A DNA stretch of 64,000 bases, from assembly GCA_964568075.1 (NCBI GenBank), contig CAZMOM010000006.1, positions 49,544-113,543 of the forward strand, given 5' to 3'. The translations under genes and the position numbers were made by a program. Positions 41,940 to 50,564 of this stretch are shown here, one piece after another. Origin of the DNA: MnTg04 sp964568075. Its GTDB lineage: Bacteria; Pseudomonadota; Gammaproteobacteria; Steroidobacterales; MnTg04. The notes beneath the pieces were generated by a model. It was not told the origin of the DNA. It saw nothing but the letters and a program-made list of their open reading frames with translations, and searched no databases. How positions within the stretch are numbered: position 1 is the stretch's first letter; each line of letters starts with the position of its first letter.

Positions 41940-44225
41940 TCAAAAGTCATAGCCGACGCTGAACCTAAACGATCGTCCTAATATTGGACGTCCGTTAGGA
42001 GAAGTCGGATTACGCGGGTCACCCTCGGTTATGCCGTCCGAATCATTGATGTTGTCCCCATGCAGTTGGAAGAAGATACCGGAGTCTGACCTAAGCAGGA
42101 CCCCAAGATCGAATTTTTCATAGCTGGGAAGATCAACCGTATTGGACAAGTCTCCGAAGCGATCATCGACCAAGGTTATTCCAGCATACACGGTGCCGGT
42201 ATAATCGCCGAATTCAAAATCAACACTCGGGGACACGCGGAACTGAAAATCCGGTTGTCGCAATACCGTGTTACCGATGTCGCTGGCGGTAGTAGACTGG
42301 GTGACCTCGGTGTCCTGAATGACACCGGTTAAACCGATATCCAAACTACCAAACGTCGCGGTAGCGTCTATTTCGAGACCTATGGCTTCGGTCTCAAACG
42401 CGGAAGCCGGAACTGCACCGCCAACCACACTGTCGAAAGAGTCATTCGTGTTAAAGAACGCGGTGGCGAAGACATCAATATTATCCGCTACATACTTCAC
42501 ACCGAATTCGAACTGTTCGACATCGTTAACTTCTAGATTGCCCTCACGAACGTTGTCGAAATGTGGGAACAAATAGCCCTTGGCGTAGCGGCCAAAAAGA
42601 CCGATGTCGTCGTTTAGATCCCAGTTAACCCCGACGGTGTAAGCCGTCTGGTCATCATCCAGGCTGGTGCTTAGATCACGGGTACCATCCGGAAAACCAG
42701 GTCCGGTATCGAGGACATAATTGATATCGAAAGCTTCCCGGCGAATACCGAAATCGAGACGCACAGTGTCGTTTATCTGCCACGAATCAGCAATATAGAA
42801 GGCCGTCGTGCGCGCATCGCCTGAGGAGGCAATCCCAAACAGAAAACCGGCATCGCCACCGGCGACCGCCATGTCTGCCGGGGTAATGGCTGAATCGAGA
42901 AAATCCCCGTTGGCGATATTATGCACCGGAATCGGATTGCCTATGGTCCAGAAATCGTCCGATGAATAACTCGATTGATAAACACCGAAGGTCACATCGT
43001 GGTTCCCTTCAAATTCCTTATTGATGCTCAGATCGTTGGCGAAGGATCGTAGATCTTTCAAGACCACCCAGTGTCCATAAGTCTGGACAAAATCTCCGGC
43101 GCCCAAAGTTGCGCCACCCGCCGTGGTCACCGGACCGCCGATTACTGCGCTCAAAGCGGCTGCCGTAACGGCGGTGCCGGATGGCACAAAACCAAATGTA
43201 TTGGCATCACCAACGGTCAAACCGACGTTGTCACGGAAAATCCAACCATCACCGAACTCGAACTCGATGTTGGCGCCTGTCACGCTACCATCCCAACCAC
43301 GGCCCTCGGCGAAGTCGAATATTTCGGTATCGCCGTTGGCGCTGATTTGAAGTTCACGTAAACGAGTCGCATTGCCTAATTGAGAAAAGTCGCCTTCATC
43401 GTGACCGCAATTCAGACAAATCGGTAGATACCACTGACCAACATCATCCGTGATACGCGTATACAGATTAATTTCGCCACGATCAAGTTCTTTGGTCAGA
43501 TTGACAGTGAACTGATGACCTTCTTCGGAAGTGAACTGAGCATCACGAATACCCGGGGATGACTTGATATAGCCGCCAATCATGTAATACAAATCGTCAG
43601 CGATCTGACCACTCAGTAGTCCGTCAAAACGCTGGAGGTCATAATCCGAGGTTGTGTATTTGACCCGGCCTTCGGTTACTTCCGAGCCCCGTTTTAAATT
43701 GAAGTTCACGGTAAGGCCAGGCTCGCCTTTTCCGAAGACAGCGCCAGGGCCGCCGCGCAAACCCTCCACAGTGGCGATGGTCTCATCCACCCGAAATATT
43801 GTTGACTGCTCGAAGAAAGACAACATTTCTGTCCCATAGAGGGGCGTTCCGTTGAGTGTCAGGGTGACGAAGGGCGCATCCGAACCGCCCGGCAGGCCGC
43901 GGACGTCGATGTTTGCCCCCCCAACGCCGCCGGAACTCTCAGCCCATACGCCGGGGATGGCCTTGAACAGATCGGCCGTGCTCTTGGGAGCATACCTCTC
44001 GATTTCCGCTTCATCGATAAGGCTGACTGCAAATGAGACGTCTCGTTTGTTAATGCCGGCGCCACCCGGCGTGCCGGTAACGATAACCTCTTCAATTATC
44101 CCGGTCTCATCGGCCTGATCCTGTGCTTGAACAGCACCAAGCGGGATCAAAGCCAGTACGGCGAAAATCGCCAGTAAGTTTTTGATTCCATATAATCGTC
44201 TGGATTCATTCTTATATATGTTCAT
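41940..44225 (-). CDS. TonB-dependent outer-membrane receptor, probable trehalose uptake
   Basis: The protein has 761 residues with a signal peptide (LLAIFAVLALIPLGAVQAQD). A TonB-box-like EEVIVTGTP follows, then the plug domain (PKSTADLFKAIPGVWAESSGGVGGANIDVRGLPGG and the GLRGGPGAVFGKGEPG loop). The 22-stranded barrel ends in FRFSVGYDF with the terminal Phe. Two cysteines (in LPICLNCGH) lie in an extracellular loop. Receptors next to a permease, trehalase and LacI regulator import the sugar that the locus consumes, here probably trehalose or an oligosaccharide containing it. Two palindromes just upstream give regulation by the divergent LacI protein. Confidence 0.9.
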   Translation of the reverse strand: MNIYKNESRRLYGIKNLLAIFAVLALIPLGAVQAQDQADETGIIEEVIVTGTPGGAGINKRDVSFAVSLIDEAEIERYAPKSTADLFKAIPGVWAESSGGVGGANIDVRGLPGGSDAPFVTLTLNGTPLYGTEMLSFFEQSTIFRVDETIATVEGLRGGPGAVFGKGEPGLTVNFNLKRGSEVTEGRVKYTTSDYDLQRFDGLLSGQIADDLYYMIGGYIKSSPGIRDAQFTSEEGHQFTVNLTKELDRGEINLYTRITDDVGQWYLPICLNCGHDEGDFSQLGNATRLRELQISANGDTEIFDFAEGRGWDGSVTGANIEFEFGDGWIFRDNVGLTVGDANTFGFVPSGTAVTAAALSAVIGGPVTTAGGATLGAGDFVQTYGHWVVLKDLRSFANDLSINKEFEGNHDVTFGVYQSSYSSDDFWTIGNPIPVHNIANGDFLDSAITPADMAVAGGDAGFLFGIASSGDARTTAFYIADSWQINDTVRLDFGIRREAFDINYVLDTGPGFPDGTRDLSTSLDDDQTAYTVGVNWDLNDDIGLFGRYAKGYLFPHFDNVREGNLEVNDVEQFEFGVKYVADNIDVFATAFFNTNDSFDSVVGGAVPASAFETEAIGLEIDATATFGSLDIGLTGVIQDTEVTQSTTASDIGNTVLRQPDFQFRVSPSVDFEFGDYTGTVYAGITLVDDRFGDLSNTVDLPSYEKFDLGVLLRSDSGIFFQLHGDNINDSDGITEGDPRNPTSPNGRPILGRSFRFSVGYDF

Positions 44226-44394
44226 ATTTACACCACTTGATCGAATATTATTTGCCCAAAGACCTTCGGCAACCGTCCATGTTGTAAATAGGTTTCTTCA
44301 ATGATGGCGTGATCACGCCTGTGCCAAAATACAAGGTTTCCGTCTGCTTTCTTTTTTCCCATCTCGTTGGATTCCGGATTACCGTACGCCTTTA

Positions 44395-44430
44395 TGAAAT
44401 GCATTTCAAGAACCTTTGAAATGCATTTCA
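44395..44430. promoter_or_regulatory. Two identical 14-bp palindromes, LacI-family operators
   Basis: TGAAATGCATTTCA occurs at 44395-44408 and 44417-44430, centre to centre 22 bp, about two helical turns. Both are perfect palindromes with the odd A/T-rich arms and central pyrimidine-purine step typical of LacI/GalR-family operators. The right copy overlaps the -35 box of the plus-strand promoter. The left copy stands where a minus-strand promoter for the receptor gene is expected, so one protein could control both directions. Confidence 0.75.
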
Positions 44431-44444
44431 CCTGGCCCTATAAT
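44416..44444 (+). promoter_or_regulatory. Near-consensus promoter of the LacI-family regulator gene
   Basis: TTGAAA (44416-44421), a 17-bp spacer and a perfect TATAAT (44439-44444) face the regulator gene. The operator at 44417-44430 covers the -35 box and part of the spacer, fitting negative autoregulation. The untranslated leader would be about 265 nt; I found no further structure in 44445-44719. Confidence 0.75.
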
Positions 44445-44719
44445 CGCTTCGCGCAAGAGGCTTTTGAGCGCGACGGACAGCAGTATAGAAGCCTGTCGTC
44501 TGCCACCCGTTTCCTGTATCGAACTCTGATTTCCACAAGGACCAAAGCGTTGCCGGGTTGACACATTCAAGCTCGGAGATGGTGGCAGGCTAGCCAGGAC
44601 TCGCCAAAATTTTTTTGATAGCGACTGGAATTGCCCATCAAAGTCTGGCAATTTGTTGCATTGCGATTTTTTGGTTATGGGTTGTTTTTTTGTGAGCGCC
44701 ATTTGGAGGAATACGAAAG

Positions 44720-45730
44720 ATGTCGGTTAAAAACATAATCACGATGGAACAAATTGCGAAGCTCGCAAACGTGTCCAAACCGACGGTTTCCCGTGCGCTT
44801 AGCGACAGCCCCCTGGTCAACCAAAATACGAAGGAGCATGTGCTCTCTGTCGCGCGGGAACATGGCTATGCGGTGAACCGCAACGCGCAAAAACTGCGCC
44901 ACAAGAGAACCAATACGATTGCTGTTTCCCTGGACTTCCTGTCGCACAGAAAAAACCATATTTCAGACCCATTTATCTTCGATCTGCTCGCCGGTGTGTC
45001 TGAAGCATTGGGCGACAGGAATCAGGACTTATTGCTGTGTGCGCCTAACCACAATGATTCGGATGCATTTCAACAGATATTGTCATCGAGAGGGGCAGAC
45101 GGTTTCATAGTGCTCGGGCAGGGCCACAGAGAAAAAATGCTGAGCGAATTCGCACGAACCGGGGCGCCGTTCGTCGTGTGGGGAGCCAGCACCGACATTA
45201 CACCTTACTGCGTTGTTGGCAGTGATAATTTATTGGGCGGCTTGCTGGCAGGTCGTTATTTTCTGGAAAGGAATCGGCGTAAATTTTTGTTCGTCGGCGA
45301 TACGACCTACAGGGAAATATATTGGCGCCGGGCCGGGTTGCAGAAGGCTGCAGATGAAAGTAAATCAGATGTCACGATCGACGACATTGTAATGAGTGAT
45401 TTTTCCTATGAATCGGCTGCCGATGCGGCACACAGGTATCTTCGGGAAATCGCGGAGCCACCCGACGCAATATTTGCGTTTAGCGACACCGTGGCAATGG
45501 CCTTCATCTGCGCCTGCAGGGAATATGGACTGGATGTACCAAAGGCCGTATCAGTGGTTGGCTATAACGACATACCGTCCGCCGCTTATTTTTATCCACC
45601 GGTTACGACAATTCGACAGGATATTTACCAGGCGGGTTATCAGCTGGTCTCAAAGCTGATGCAGATGCTGGATGGCGTACGGACGAAATCGGTGACGATC
45701 AAGACCGAACTGATCGTTCGTGAGACCTGA
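44720..45730 (+). CDS. LacI/GalR-family regulator of the trehalose locus
   Basis: The protein has 336 residues. The helix-turn-helix and hinge read MEQIAKLANVSKPTVSRALSDS and QKLRHKRTNTIAV, followed by the periplasmic-binding-like effector domain (FDLLAGVSEALGDRNQDLLLC, ADGFIVLGQG, VGYNDIPSAAYFYPPVTTIRQ). The gene is divergent from the TonB receptor and shares with it a region with two LacI-like operators and a strong promoter. It most likely represses the receptor-permease-trehalase-glucokinase genes until an inducer appears. The inducer (trehalose or glucose) is inferred, not shown. GGAGG lies ten bases before the ATG. Confidence 0.92.
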   Translation: MSVKNIITMEQIAKLANVSKPTVSRALSDSPLVNQNTKEHVLSVAREHGYAVNRNAQKLRHKRTNTIAVSLDFLSHRKNHISDPFIFDLLAGVSEALGDRNQDLLLCAPNHNDSDAFQQILSSRGADGFIVLGQGHREKMLSEFARTGAPFVVWGASTDITPYCVVGSDNLLGGLLAGRYFLERNRRKFLFVGDTTYREIYWRRAGLQKAADESKSDVTIDDIVMSDFSYESAADAAHRYLREIAEPPDAIFAFSDTVAMAFICACREYGLDVPKAVSVVGYNDIPSAAYFYPPVTTIRQDIYQAGYQLVSKLMQMLDGVRTKSVTIKTELIVRET

Positions 45731-45794
45731 TTTGCAACTTTGCCGGCTTGGGGTGGCGACGAGGTAGTGATAGCCAGATCGATACTTACGAAGC

Positions 45795-45878
45795 GGGAGT
45801 ACTTCAGTAGCTGAATTATCACTAACATCTCTTTCCCGGGCTTTTGTCCCTGCCGGGCTGACTGTCGCCGTAAGCTAG
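45795..45878 (+). pseudogene. Decayed 5' piece of a fetB-like permease gene
   Basis: The frame reads STSVAELSLTSLSRAFVPAG then LTVAVS and TAG; it matches SNSIAELSLTSLAWAFVPVG then LVVAV at the start of the intact gene at 47910. The start codon position is GGG here instead of GTG, and the frame ends after 27 codons. Similarity extends about 60 bp upstream into the non-coding leader (about 45733 and 47851 onward), so a segment including the gene start was duplicated. Confidence 0.75.
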
Positions 45879-45976
45879 ACTGTGTCAAAGTAACCAATAT
45901 TTGCGGGATAGCGATACAGAACCACGCATGCCGCGTATCGTAATCCTTACTGCGTTGTGAGCCGGCGAAAAATGTG

Positions 45977-46798
45977 ATGAATACTCAGTTTCCACAATCG
46001 ATCTGGCAGTCGTCGGAGAATTCGACAATATACCGCGTGATGCAGATCATTTTCATCGTGTTGGTATTGATGCAATTGGGTGCCTGCGCGAGCTCACCCA
46101 GCGTGGCTGAAGGTGACGCGCAAACCGAAGGGCGCGCACAGGACCGCTCTTCGGCCGATCCCTGGGAACCTCTGAATCGCGGCTTATACGCGGTTAGTGA
46201 CGGGCTGGATAAAGTCACGTTAAAACCTTTATCCAAAGTCTATAAGAAAATAACGCCCGGGTTCGTGCGCCGAGGAATTTCCAATTTCTTCGCCAACCTT
46301 GGATCGCCATTGAACATCGTCAATAATCTTCTGCAAGGCAAAGGGGGGGACGCGTTGAGCGACACGGCACGGTTTGTTGTTAACAGTACGATCGGAATTG
46401 GGGGATTGATCGATGTAGCGACATCCGCGGGCCTCGAAAAGCATGATGAAGATTTCGGGCAAACACTGGCGAAATGGGGCGTCCCCGATGGGCCTTATGT
46501 GATGCTACCTGTCTTCGGGCCGCGAACGCTCAGAGACGCAATCACCATACCTTTGAATATTTTCCTCGATCCCCTTTTCCACTATGAAAATTCGTCAGTT
46601 CGGGACAAACTTTGGATATTGGAAGGCATACACATTCGATCGAGACTGCTCGCGGCTGAGAGTACCATCGAGGGCTCCTACGATCCCTACGTAACGATTC
46701 GGGAAGCATACTTACAGAATCGCGCATACGTGATACACGACGGTGATCCGCCAGTGGAAGACGATGATCTCTTCGAGGAATTTTTTGAAGAGGAGTAG
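45977..46798 (+). CDS. mlaA: MlaA, outer-membrane phospholipid-transport lipoprotein
   Basis: The protein has about 273 residues. A lipoprotein signal (IIFIVLVLMQLGACASS, lipobox LGAC) is preceded by about 20 extra residues in this start; an internal ATG at 46040 gives a tighter signal. The MlaA (VacJ) core is clear: DPWEPLNRGLYAVSDGLD, FFANLGSPLNIVNNLLQGKG, FGQTLAKWGVPDGPYVMLPVFGP and TIPLNIFLDPLF. MlaA with porins removes misplaced phospholipids from the outer leaflet of the outer membrane and hands them to MlaC. Its C-terminus is acidic. MlaC is encoded tail-to-tail immediately downstream; MlaFED are not in the window. Confidence 0.93.
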   Translation: MNTQFPQSIWQSSENSTIYRVMQIIFIVLVLMQLGACASSPSVAEGDAQTEGRAQDRSSADPWEPLNRGLYAVSDGLDKVTLKPLSKVYKKITPGFVRRGISNFFANLGSPLNIVNNLLQGKGGDALSDTARFVVNSTIGIGGLIDVATSAGLEKHDEDFGQTLAKWGVPDGPYVMLPVFGPRTLRDAITIPLNIFLDPLFHYENSSVRDKLWILEGIHIRSRLLAAESTIEGSYDPYVTIREAYLQNRAYVIHDGDPPVEDDDLFEEFFEEE

Positions 46799-46844
46799 GT
46801 ATTTCAGGAACGTGTTGTGGTTTGCCAGGTCGACAGTGATTTAT

Positions 46845-47444
46845 TCATTCTTCCGGGCTGGCATCGGCCTCCGCTTCGAGGCGCTCGATGACAGCGTCGA
46901 GCCCCGTCGCGTTTATTTCGCTATTGAATTCGGTACGGAAATTTCTAACATATGAAATCCCTTCGATCTTCACGTCATACAACAACCATCCTTGCGCACG
47001 CTTGACGATGCTGTAGTCGACCGGCACCTCGGTGCCATCATCGAGCGAAGCCTTGGTCTTCACTACTGTTCGATTCTTGGATTCGTCTCCACGATACGGC
47101 AGGATCTCCATCTTTTCCAATTCAAAGCCCAAGATACCGTCTGCATATCGATGCACCAGAGTCATATAGAAAGCTTCAATAAATCGTTCCTTCTGGTCAT
47201 CGTTTGCTGTACGCCAGTGTCTGGCTAGCACCAGTTGAGCCGCTAACTTACGATCGAATCTCGGCAGCAGAATGTTATCAATGACCGTATACAAGGCCTG
47301 TTTGTCGTTTGATAGCTCTTCTTTCCGTGTGTTGGTCTCCTGATCGAGTAAATTCAGCGCTTCAGCAACGACGTCGTTTGGTGATTCCGCAAACACGTGC
47401 AATGAAAACAGGCCCAATATGAGTGTAAGTGCGAAAGATCTCAC
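46845..47444 (-). CDS. mlaC: MlaC, periplasmic phospholipid-binding protein
   Basis: The protein has 199 residues from a GTG at 47444 with GAAGGA six bases upstream. It has a signal peptide (RSFALTLILGLFSLHVFAES) and the MlaC/Ttg2D fold: LYTVIDNILLPRFDRKLAAQLVLARHWRTANDDQKERFIEAFYMTLVHRYADGI, and VPVDYSIVKRAQGWLLYDVKIEGISYVRNFRTEF. It carries phospholipids between MlaA and the inner-membrane MlaFED complex. The gene is convergent to mlaA, unusual because mlaC normally lies within mlaFEDCB. The ATG at 47468 would add an unnatural basic start. Confidence 0.92.
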   Translation of the reverse strand: MRSFALTLILGLFSLHVFAESPNDVVAEALNLLDQETNTRKEELSNDKQALYTVIDNILLPRFDRKLAAQLVLARHWRTANDDQKERFIEAFYMTLVHRYADGILGFELEKMEILPYRGDESKNRTVVKTKASLDDGTEVPVDYSIVKRAQGWLLYDVKIEGISYVRNFRTEFNSEINATGLDAVIERLEAEADASPEE

Positions 47445-47909
47445 AACTTTTCCTTCATCTGCGACCAAAAAAATATCGAGAAATCAGGCTTGCTCATCAC
47501 GGTCAGTCGCCCCACTGGCATTATTAACGTAACGGGGAAAGGGTGACGAATGATAGTATAGGATTCCCACAGCCGTACGCCAGTTTATTGGTCAAACAAC
47601 CCCGTGACTCCGTGTCGAATTCGTAGTTTTTCAATGTTCTGACCGAATCACCAATTATAATCTGAAATCAGACCCCTATAAAATCATTGGCTTTGGTGTC
47701 GTCGATGGTGTTTGGGGCGAGTGTCATGTCGTGACCTCCGGTACAACTGAGACAGCTGTACAGAATCGTAAGCGCACCTTCCACATAGTAGCAGCAACCC
47801 GGAACAAGCTCCGCCCATGTACGCCGTACGGCAAGGAGCGTATAACAGCACTTTGCCGGTTTACCGCAGCGAAAAAAGGCAGTGCTAGCCAGATCAGTAC
47901 TTACCAAGC
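47445..47909 (+). other. Intergenic region before the fetB-like gene
   Basis: No gene is seen. From about 47851 it carries the leader shared with the remnant at 45733-45878. No fetA-like ATPase or recognisable remnant of one occurs here, although fetA normally precedes fetB. A short frame at 47731-47910 has no ribosome site and is not called. Confidence 0.5.
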
Positions 47910-48614
47910 GTGAGCAACTCAATAGCTGAATTATCACTAACGTCTCTTGCCTGGGCTTTTGTCCCTGTCGGGCTGGTCGTCGCTGTGTTGTTTTACTGGA
48001 AATCCGACACCGGTACTGCGCTGTACGCCGTGGCCCGAATGCTGATTCAGCTGCTGTTGATCGGCTATGTACTGGTCTATGTTTTTGACGCAGAACATGG
48101 CGCATTTATCATGCTAGTGCTGGCGATCATGCTGGTCGCCGCGAGTATGATCGCGATGCGGCCGTTAAGACAGAAACAACCTTACCTTTACCGCAACGCT
48201 TTCCTGGCAATTCTGATCGGCGGAGGATTTACGCTCGCGCTGGTTACCCAGGTGGTTCTGGAAATATCGCCGTGGTATCTGCCGCGCTACATGGTCCCGC
48301 TGGCGGGAATGGTGTTTGCCAGCTCGATGAATGCAGTCAGCCTTGCTGCCGAAAGATTCGAGTCTGAGACAGCACGATCTGCCGATCATATGCAGGCGCG
48401 TAAGTCCGCGTTGAATGCCTCGCTCATTCCGCTGATAAACTCCCTTTTCGCCGTCGGCCTGGTTTCCTTACCCGGCATGATGACCGGGCAGATACTATCC
48501 GGTGTCTCACCCTTTATTGCGGCGAAGTATCAAATCGTTGTGATGTGTATGATTTTCGGTGCCGCTGGTATTTCAGCGACGATTTATCTGTCCCTGACCA
48601 GGAGAATCAGTTAG
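47910..48614 (+). CDS. FetB/YbbM-family (UPF0014) ABC permease, unpaired
   Basis: The protein has 234 residues from the GTG at 47910, with no clear ribosome site. It has six or seven TM segments (VPVGLVVAVLFYW, MLIQLLLIGYVLVYVF, IMLVLAIMLVAASMIAM and on), and the conserved tract MVPLAGMVFASSMNAVSLAAERFESE with LINSLFAVGLVSLPGMMTGQILSGVSP of the UPF0014 family. In E. coli FetB pairs with the ATPase FetA for iron export and oxidative stress resistance. No ATPase gene is adjacent, so the partner must be elsewhere or the gene is stranded. The 5' end is duplicated at 45795. Confidence 0.85.
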   Translation: MSNSIAELSLTSLAWAFVPVGLVVAVLFYWKSDTGTALYAVARMLIQLLLIGYVLVYVFDAEHGAFIMLVLAIMLVAASMIAMRPLRQKQPYLYRNAFLAILIGGGFTLALVTQVVLEISPWYLPRYMVPLAGMVFASSMNAVSLAAERFESETARSADHMQARKSALNASLIPLINSLFAVGLVSLPGMMTGQILSGVSPFIAAKYQIVVMCMIFGAAGISATIYLSLTRRIS

Positions 48615-48846
48615 CCGTCAGTGTAAATGCCACGTCGTTACCGCCGGTAAAACTCGGGCAGTTGGCCAAAATTGCAAGTTCATCGATTGAATTCAAACAG
48701 CGGCCCAGGGCATTTCATGGAAACTCCATAGGCAGCCAGGAAAATAGACGTCTGTTTGATGCCGATATTCTGGTCTAATATCGATTTAGGCTGTCGGGCT
48801 ATTTGGAGTCGGCGACTTGACCCTGATCGTTTGGAGGAAGTTATAA

Positions 48847-49240
48847 ATGAGTACAAAGTTTGGATTTGGTAAACCAGTCGCTGCGAAATTTGACGATGCA
48901 GTAAAAAATGTTACGGACGAGCTCATGAAAGAGGGCTTTGGCATATTGACGGAAATAGACGTCGCCGCAACATTGAAAGAGAAGCTCGGCGAGGACATGC
49001 CGCCGTATCGTATCCTGGGAGCCTGCAATCCTTCGTTAGCCCATCAGGCAGTCACCGCGGTACCCGAAATTGGTCTGCTTTTACCCTGCAATGTTCTGGT
49101 ACGCGAGGACGATGCTGGTCAGGTTCACGTCAGCTTCATGGACCCGGGGGCTGTACTTGGCTTGGTTGACGATCCCGGGATCGAGCCTCCTCGCCGCTCA
49201 GGTCAAGGAAAAGCTGGAGCGCGTGCTTGCCGCGATTTGA
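48847..49240 (+). pseudogene. DUF302-family gene with a +1 frameshift
   Basis: GGAGG precedes the ATG by eight bases. The frame gives a typical DUF302 protein (FDDAVKNVTDELMKEGFGIL, YRILGACNPSLAHQAVTAVPEIGLLLPCNV, VSFMDPGAVLGLVDDPGIEP). At about 49186-49191 an extra base moves the expected C-terminal helix AAQVKEKLERVLAAI into another frame that ends at TGA 49238-49240. In the original frame a non-homologous tail runs on to 49320 into the tyrA gene. One inserted C restores the protein, so it is a recent mutation or an assembly error. DUF302 proteins bind small ligands; function unknown. Confidence 0.8.
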
Positions 49241-49278
49241 AGCTGACAAGTCGGTTGATTCCGGGAATATGGCCGGCG

Positions 49279-50364
49279 TTACTGTCTTGTCGCCAGGTAC
49301 TCGCGCCCTTTACCCATTAGATCCACAAAGCCCTCTTCGTCACCGGCGGCGACCAGGTCGCGAATCCGCTGCATGGATTCGCAAAGTGCGTCGAGCGGGT
49401 CGAGCCCAAACCTGTTCAGGTGCTGGATTTCAAAGTACAGCCGTGGATTGTCCTGGGCCACCGCGGCCGCAACAAGTAATTGCTCATCAAAGGTTGTCGA
49501 TGACAATTTAGCTAGCTTTGGCGCGGCTTCGCCGCTTTCCGCAAGCGCCGTAAAGAACGCGATGTTCAGCGCATGCGACAGGCCGAGCACGTAGGCAATC
49601 AGCCGGTCATGATCGTCGAGACCCATATCAAGTTCCTCGACCATCGTCGCAGCGAAGAGCTCCTTTGCCTGTGCGGTCGCCTCGGCACAACCGATATCGA
49701 CAAATATCAGATGCCGTCCTGACAGCAACTCGGTGTCGGGTCCGTACATGGGATGTAAGGAAGCAACCCTGCAGCCGGCATTTAGCAAAGCTTCAAGCCC
49801 CGGCTTCAGCGGTGTCTTGAGAGAACCGATGTCGAATATCAGGCCTGCGGGTTTTAGCCCGGCAAGTTCTGTAAGAATCTCGCCGGATACCGCGAGCGGA
49901 GTCGCAATCACAATGACATCGTAATCGATACCGGCTTGCCGCCAGTCGTTGAAGCGGTCGGGACCGGACTCAATCCCAGTATCAGCAATGATCGTTGTGA
50001 ATCCCTGTGAATTGAAAAAATCCACAAACCAGCCGCCCATTTTACCGGCGCCGCCGATAATCAGAGCGCGTCGACCGCCTCCTTTACCTTCTGCAGCAAC
50101 GCGGTCGCGTTCTTGGCTGGCAAGAGATGACCTTATCAGCGCTGTCAGTATTTCCTCGGCAAGCTTGGGGTCGATGTTCAGCGACTCGGCCTGGCTGCGT
50201 GCCAGGTCCAGTACTTCCTTTTCCCGTTCATAATCCCGGGTACCCGCACCTGTCGATCGCTTGCTTCGCCCTATCTCCCCGACAATTTTTTGCCGCTCCG
50301 CGATCAGCTCTATGAGCTGACGATCGATTGACGACAGATTGCTACGCAGTTCTTCAATATTCAT
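49279..50364 (-). CDS. tyrA: Bifunctional chorismate mutase/prephenate dehydrogenase
   Basis: The protein has 361 residues from the ATG at 50364. Residues 1-90 form an AroQ chorismate mutase (MNIEELRSNLSSIDRQLIELIAERQKIVGEIGRSK, with Arg/Lys/Glu of the active site). From about 98 the NAD-binding motif IIGGAGKMGGWF starts the prephenate dehydrogenase domain with catalytic SLHPMYGPD and the C-terminal DHDRLIAYVLGLSHALNIAFFTAL. It converts chorismate through prephenate to 4-hydroxyphenylpyruvate for tyrosine synthesis. The fused TyrA form is typical of gammaproteobacteria. It is a single gene, convergent with the DUF302 pseudogene. Confidence 0.93.
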   Translation of the reverse strand: MNIEELRSNLSSIDRQLIELIAERQKIVGEIGRSKRSTGAGTRDYEREKEVLDLARSQAESLNIDPKLAEEILTALIRSSLASQERDRVAAEGKGGGRRALIIGGAGKMGGWFVDFFNSQGFTTIIADTGIESGPDRFNDWRQAGIDYDVIVIATPLAVSGEILTELAGLKPAGLIFDIGSLKTPLKPGLEALLNAGCRVASLHPMYGPDTELLSGRHLIFVDIGCAEATAQAKELFAATMVEELDMGLDDHDRLIAYVLGLSHALNIAFFTALAESGEAAPKLAKLSSTTFDEQLLVAAAVAQDNPRLYFEIQHLNRFGLDPLDALCESMQRIRDLVAAGDEEGFVDLMGKGREYLATRQ

Positions 50365-50544
50365 TGTGGCTCCGATCCGTATCGCGCTAACCTGCATATT
50401 GCACTAAGGCGGACGTAATAATGATGACAGCCACCGGTTCTGTCGAGTTCGATTTTACGACGCTGACCGATCGACCCAACGGGTATTCGATCAGAGGGGC
50501 CCTTATATTTAATGAGAGCTGCCCCTTGACAATTTAGCAACGTC

Positions 50545-50564
50545 ATGTGACGATATGGTCACAT
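50545..50564. promoter_or_regulatory. Inverted repeat touching the ArsR start codon, candidate operator
   Basis: Arms ATGTGAC and GTCACAT flank six bases, and the right arm ends directly before the ATG at 50565. A TTGACA occurs at 50526-50531. The ArsR-family protein encoded next probably binds here to repress its own operon. Confidence 0.55.

Noticed and set aside
47668..48105. A 145-codon open frame on minus over the fetB-like start
   Set aside because: It is antisense to the TM-rich permease gene and rich in Arg/Ser; the plus frame has the family motifs.
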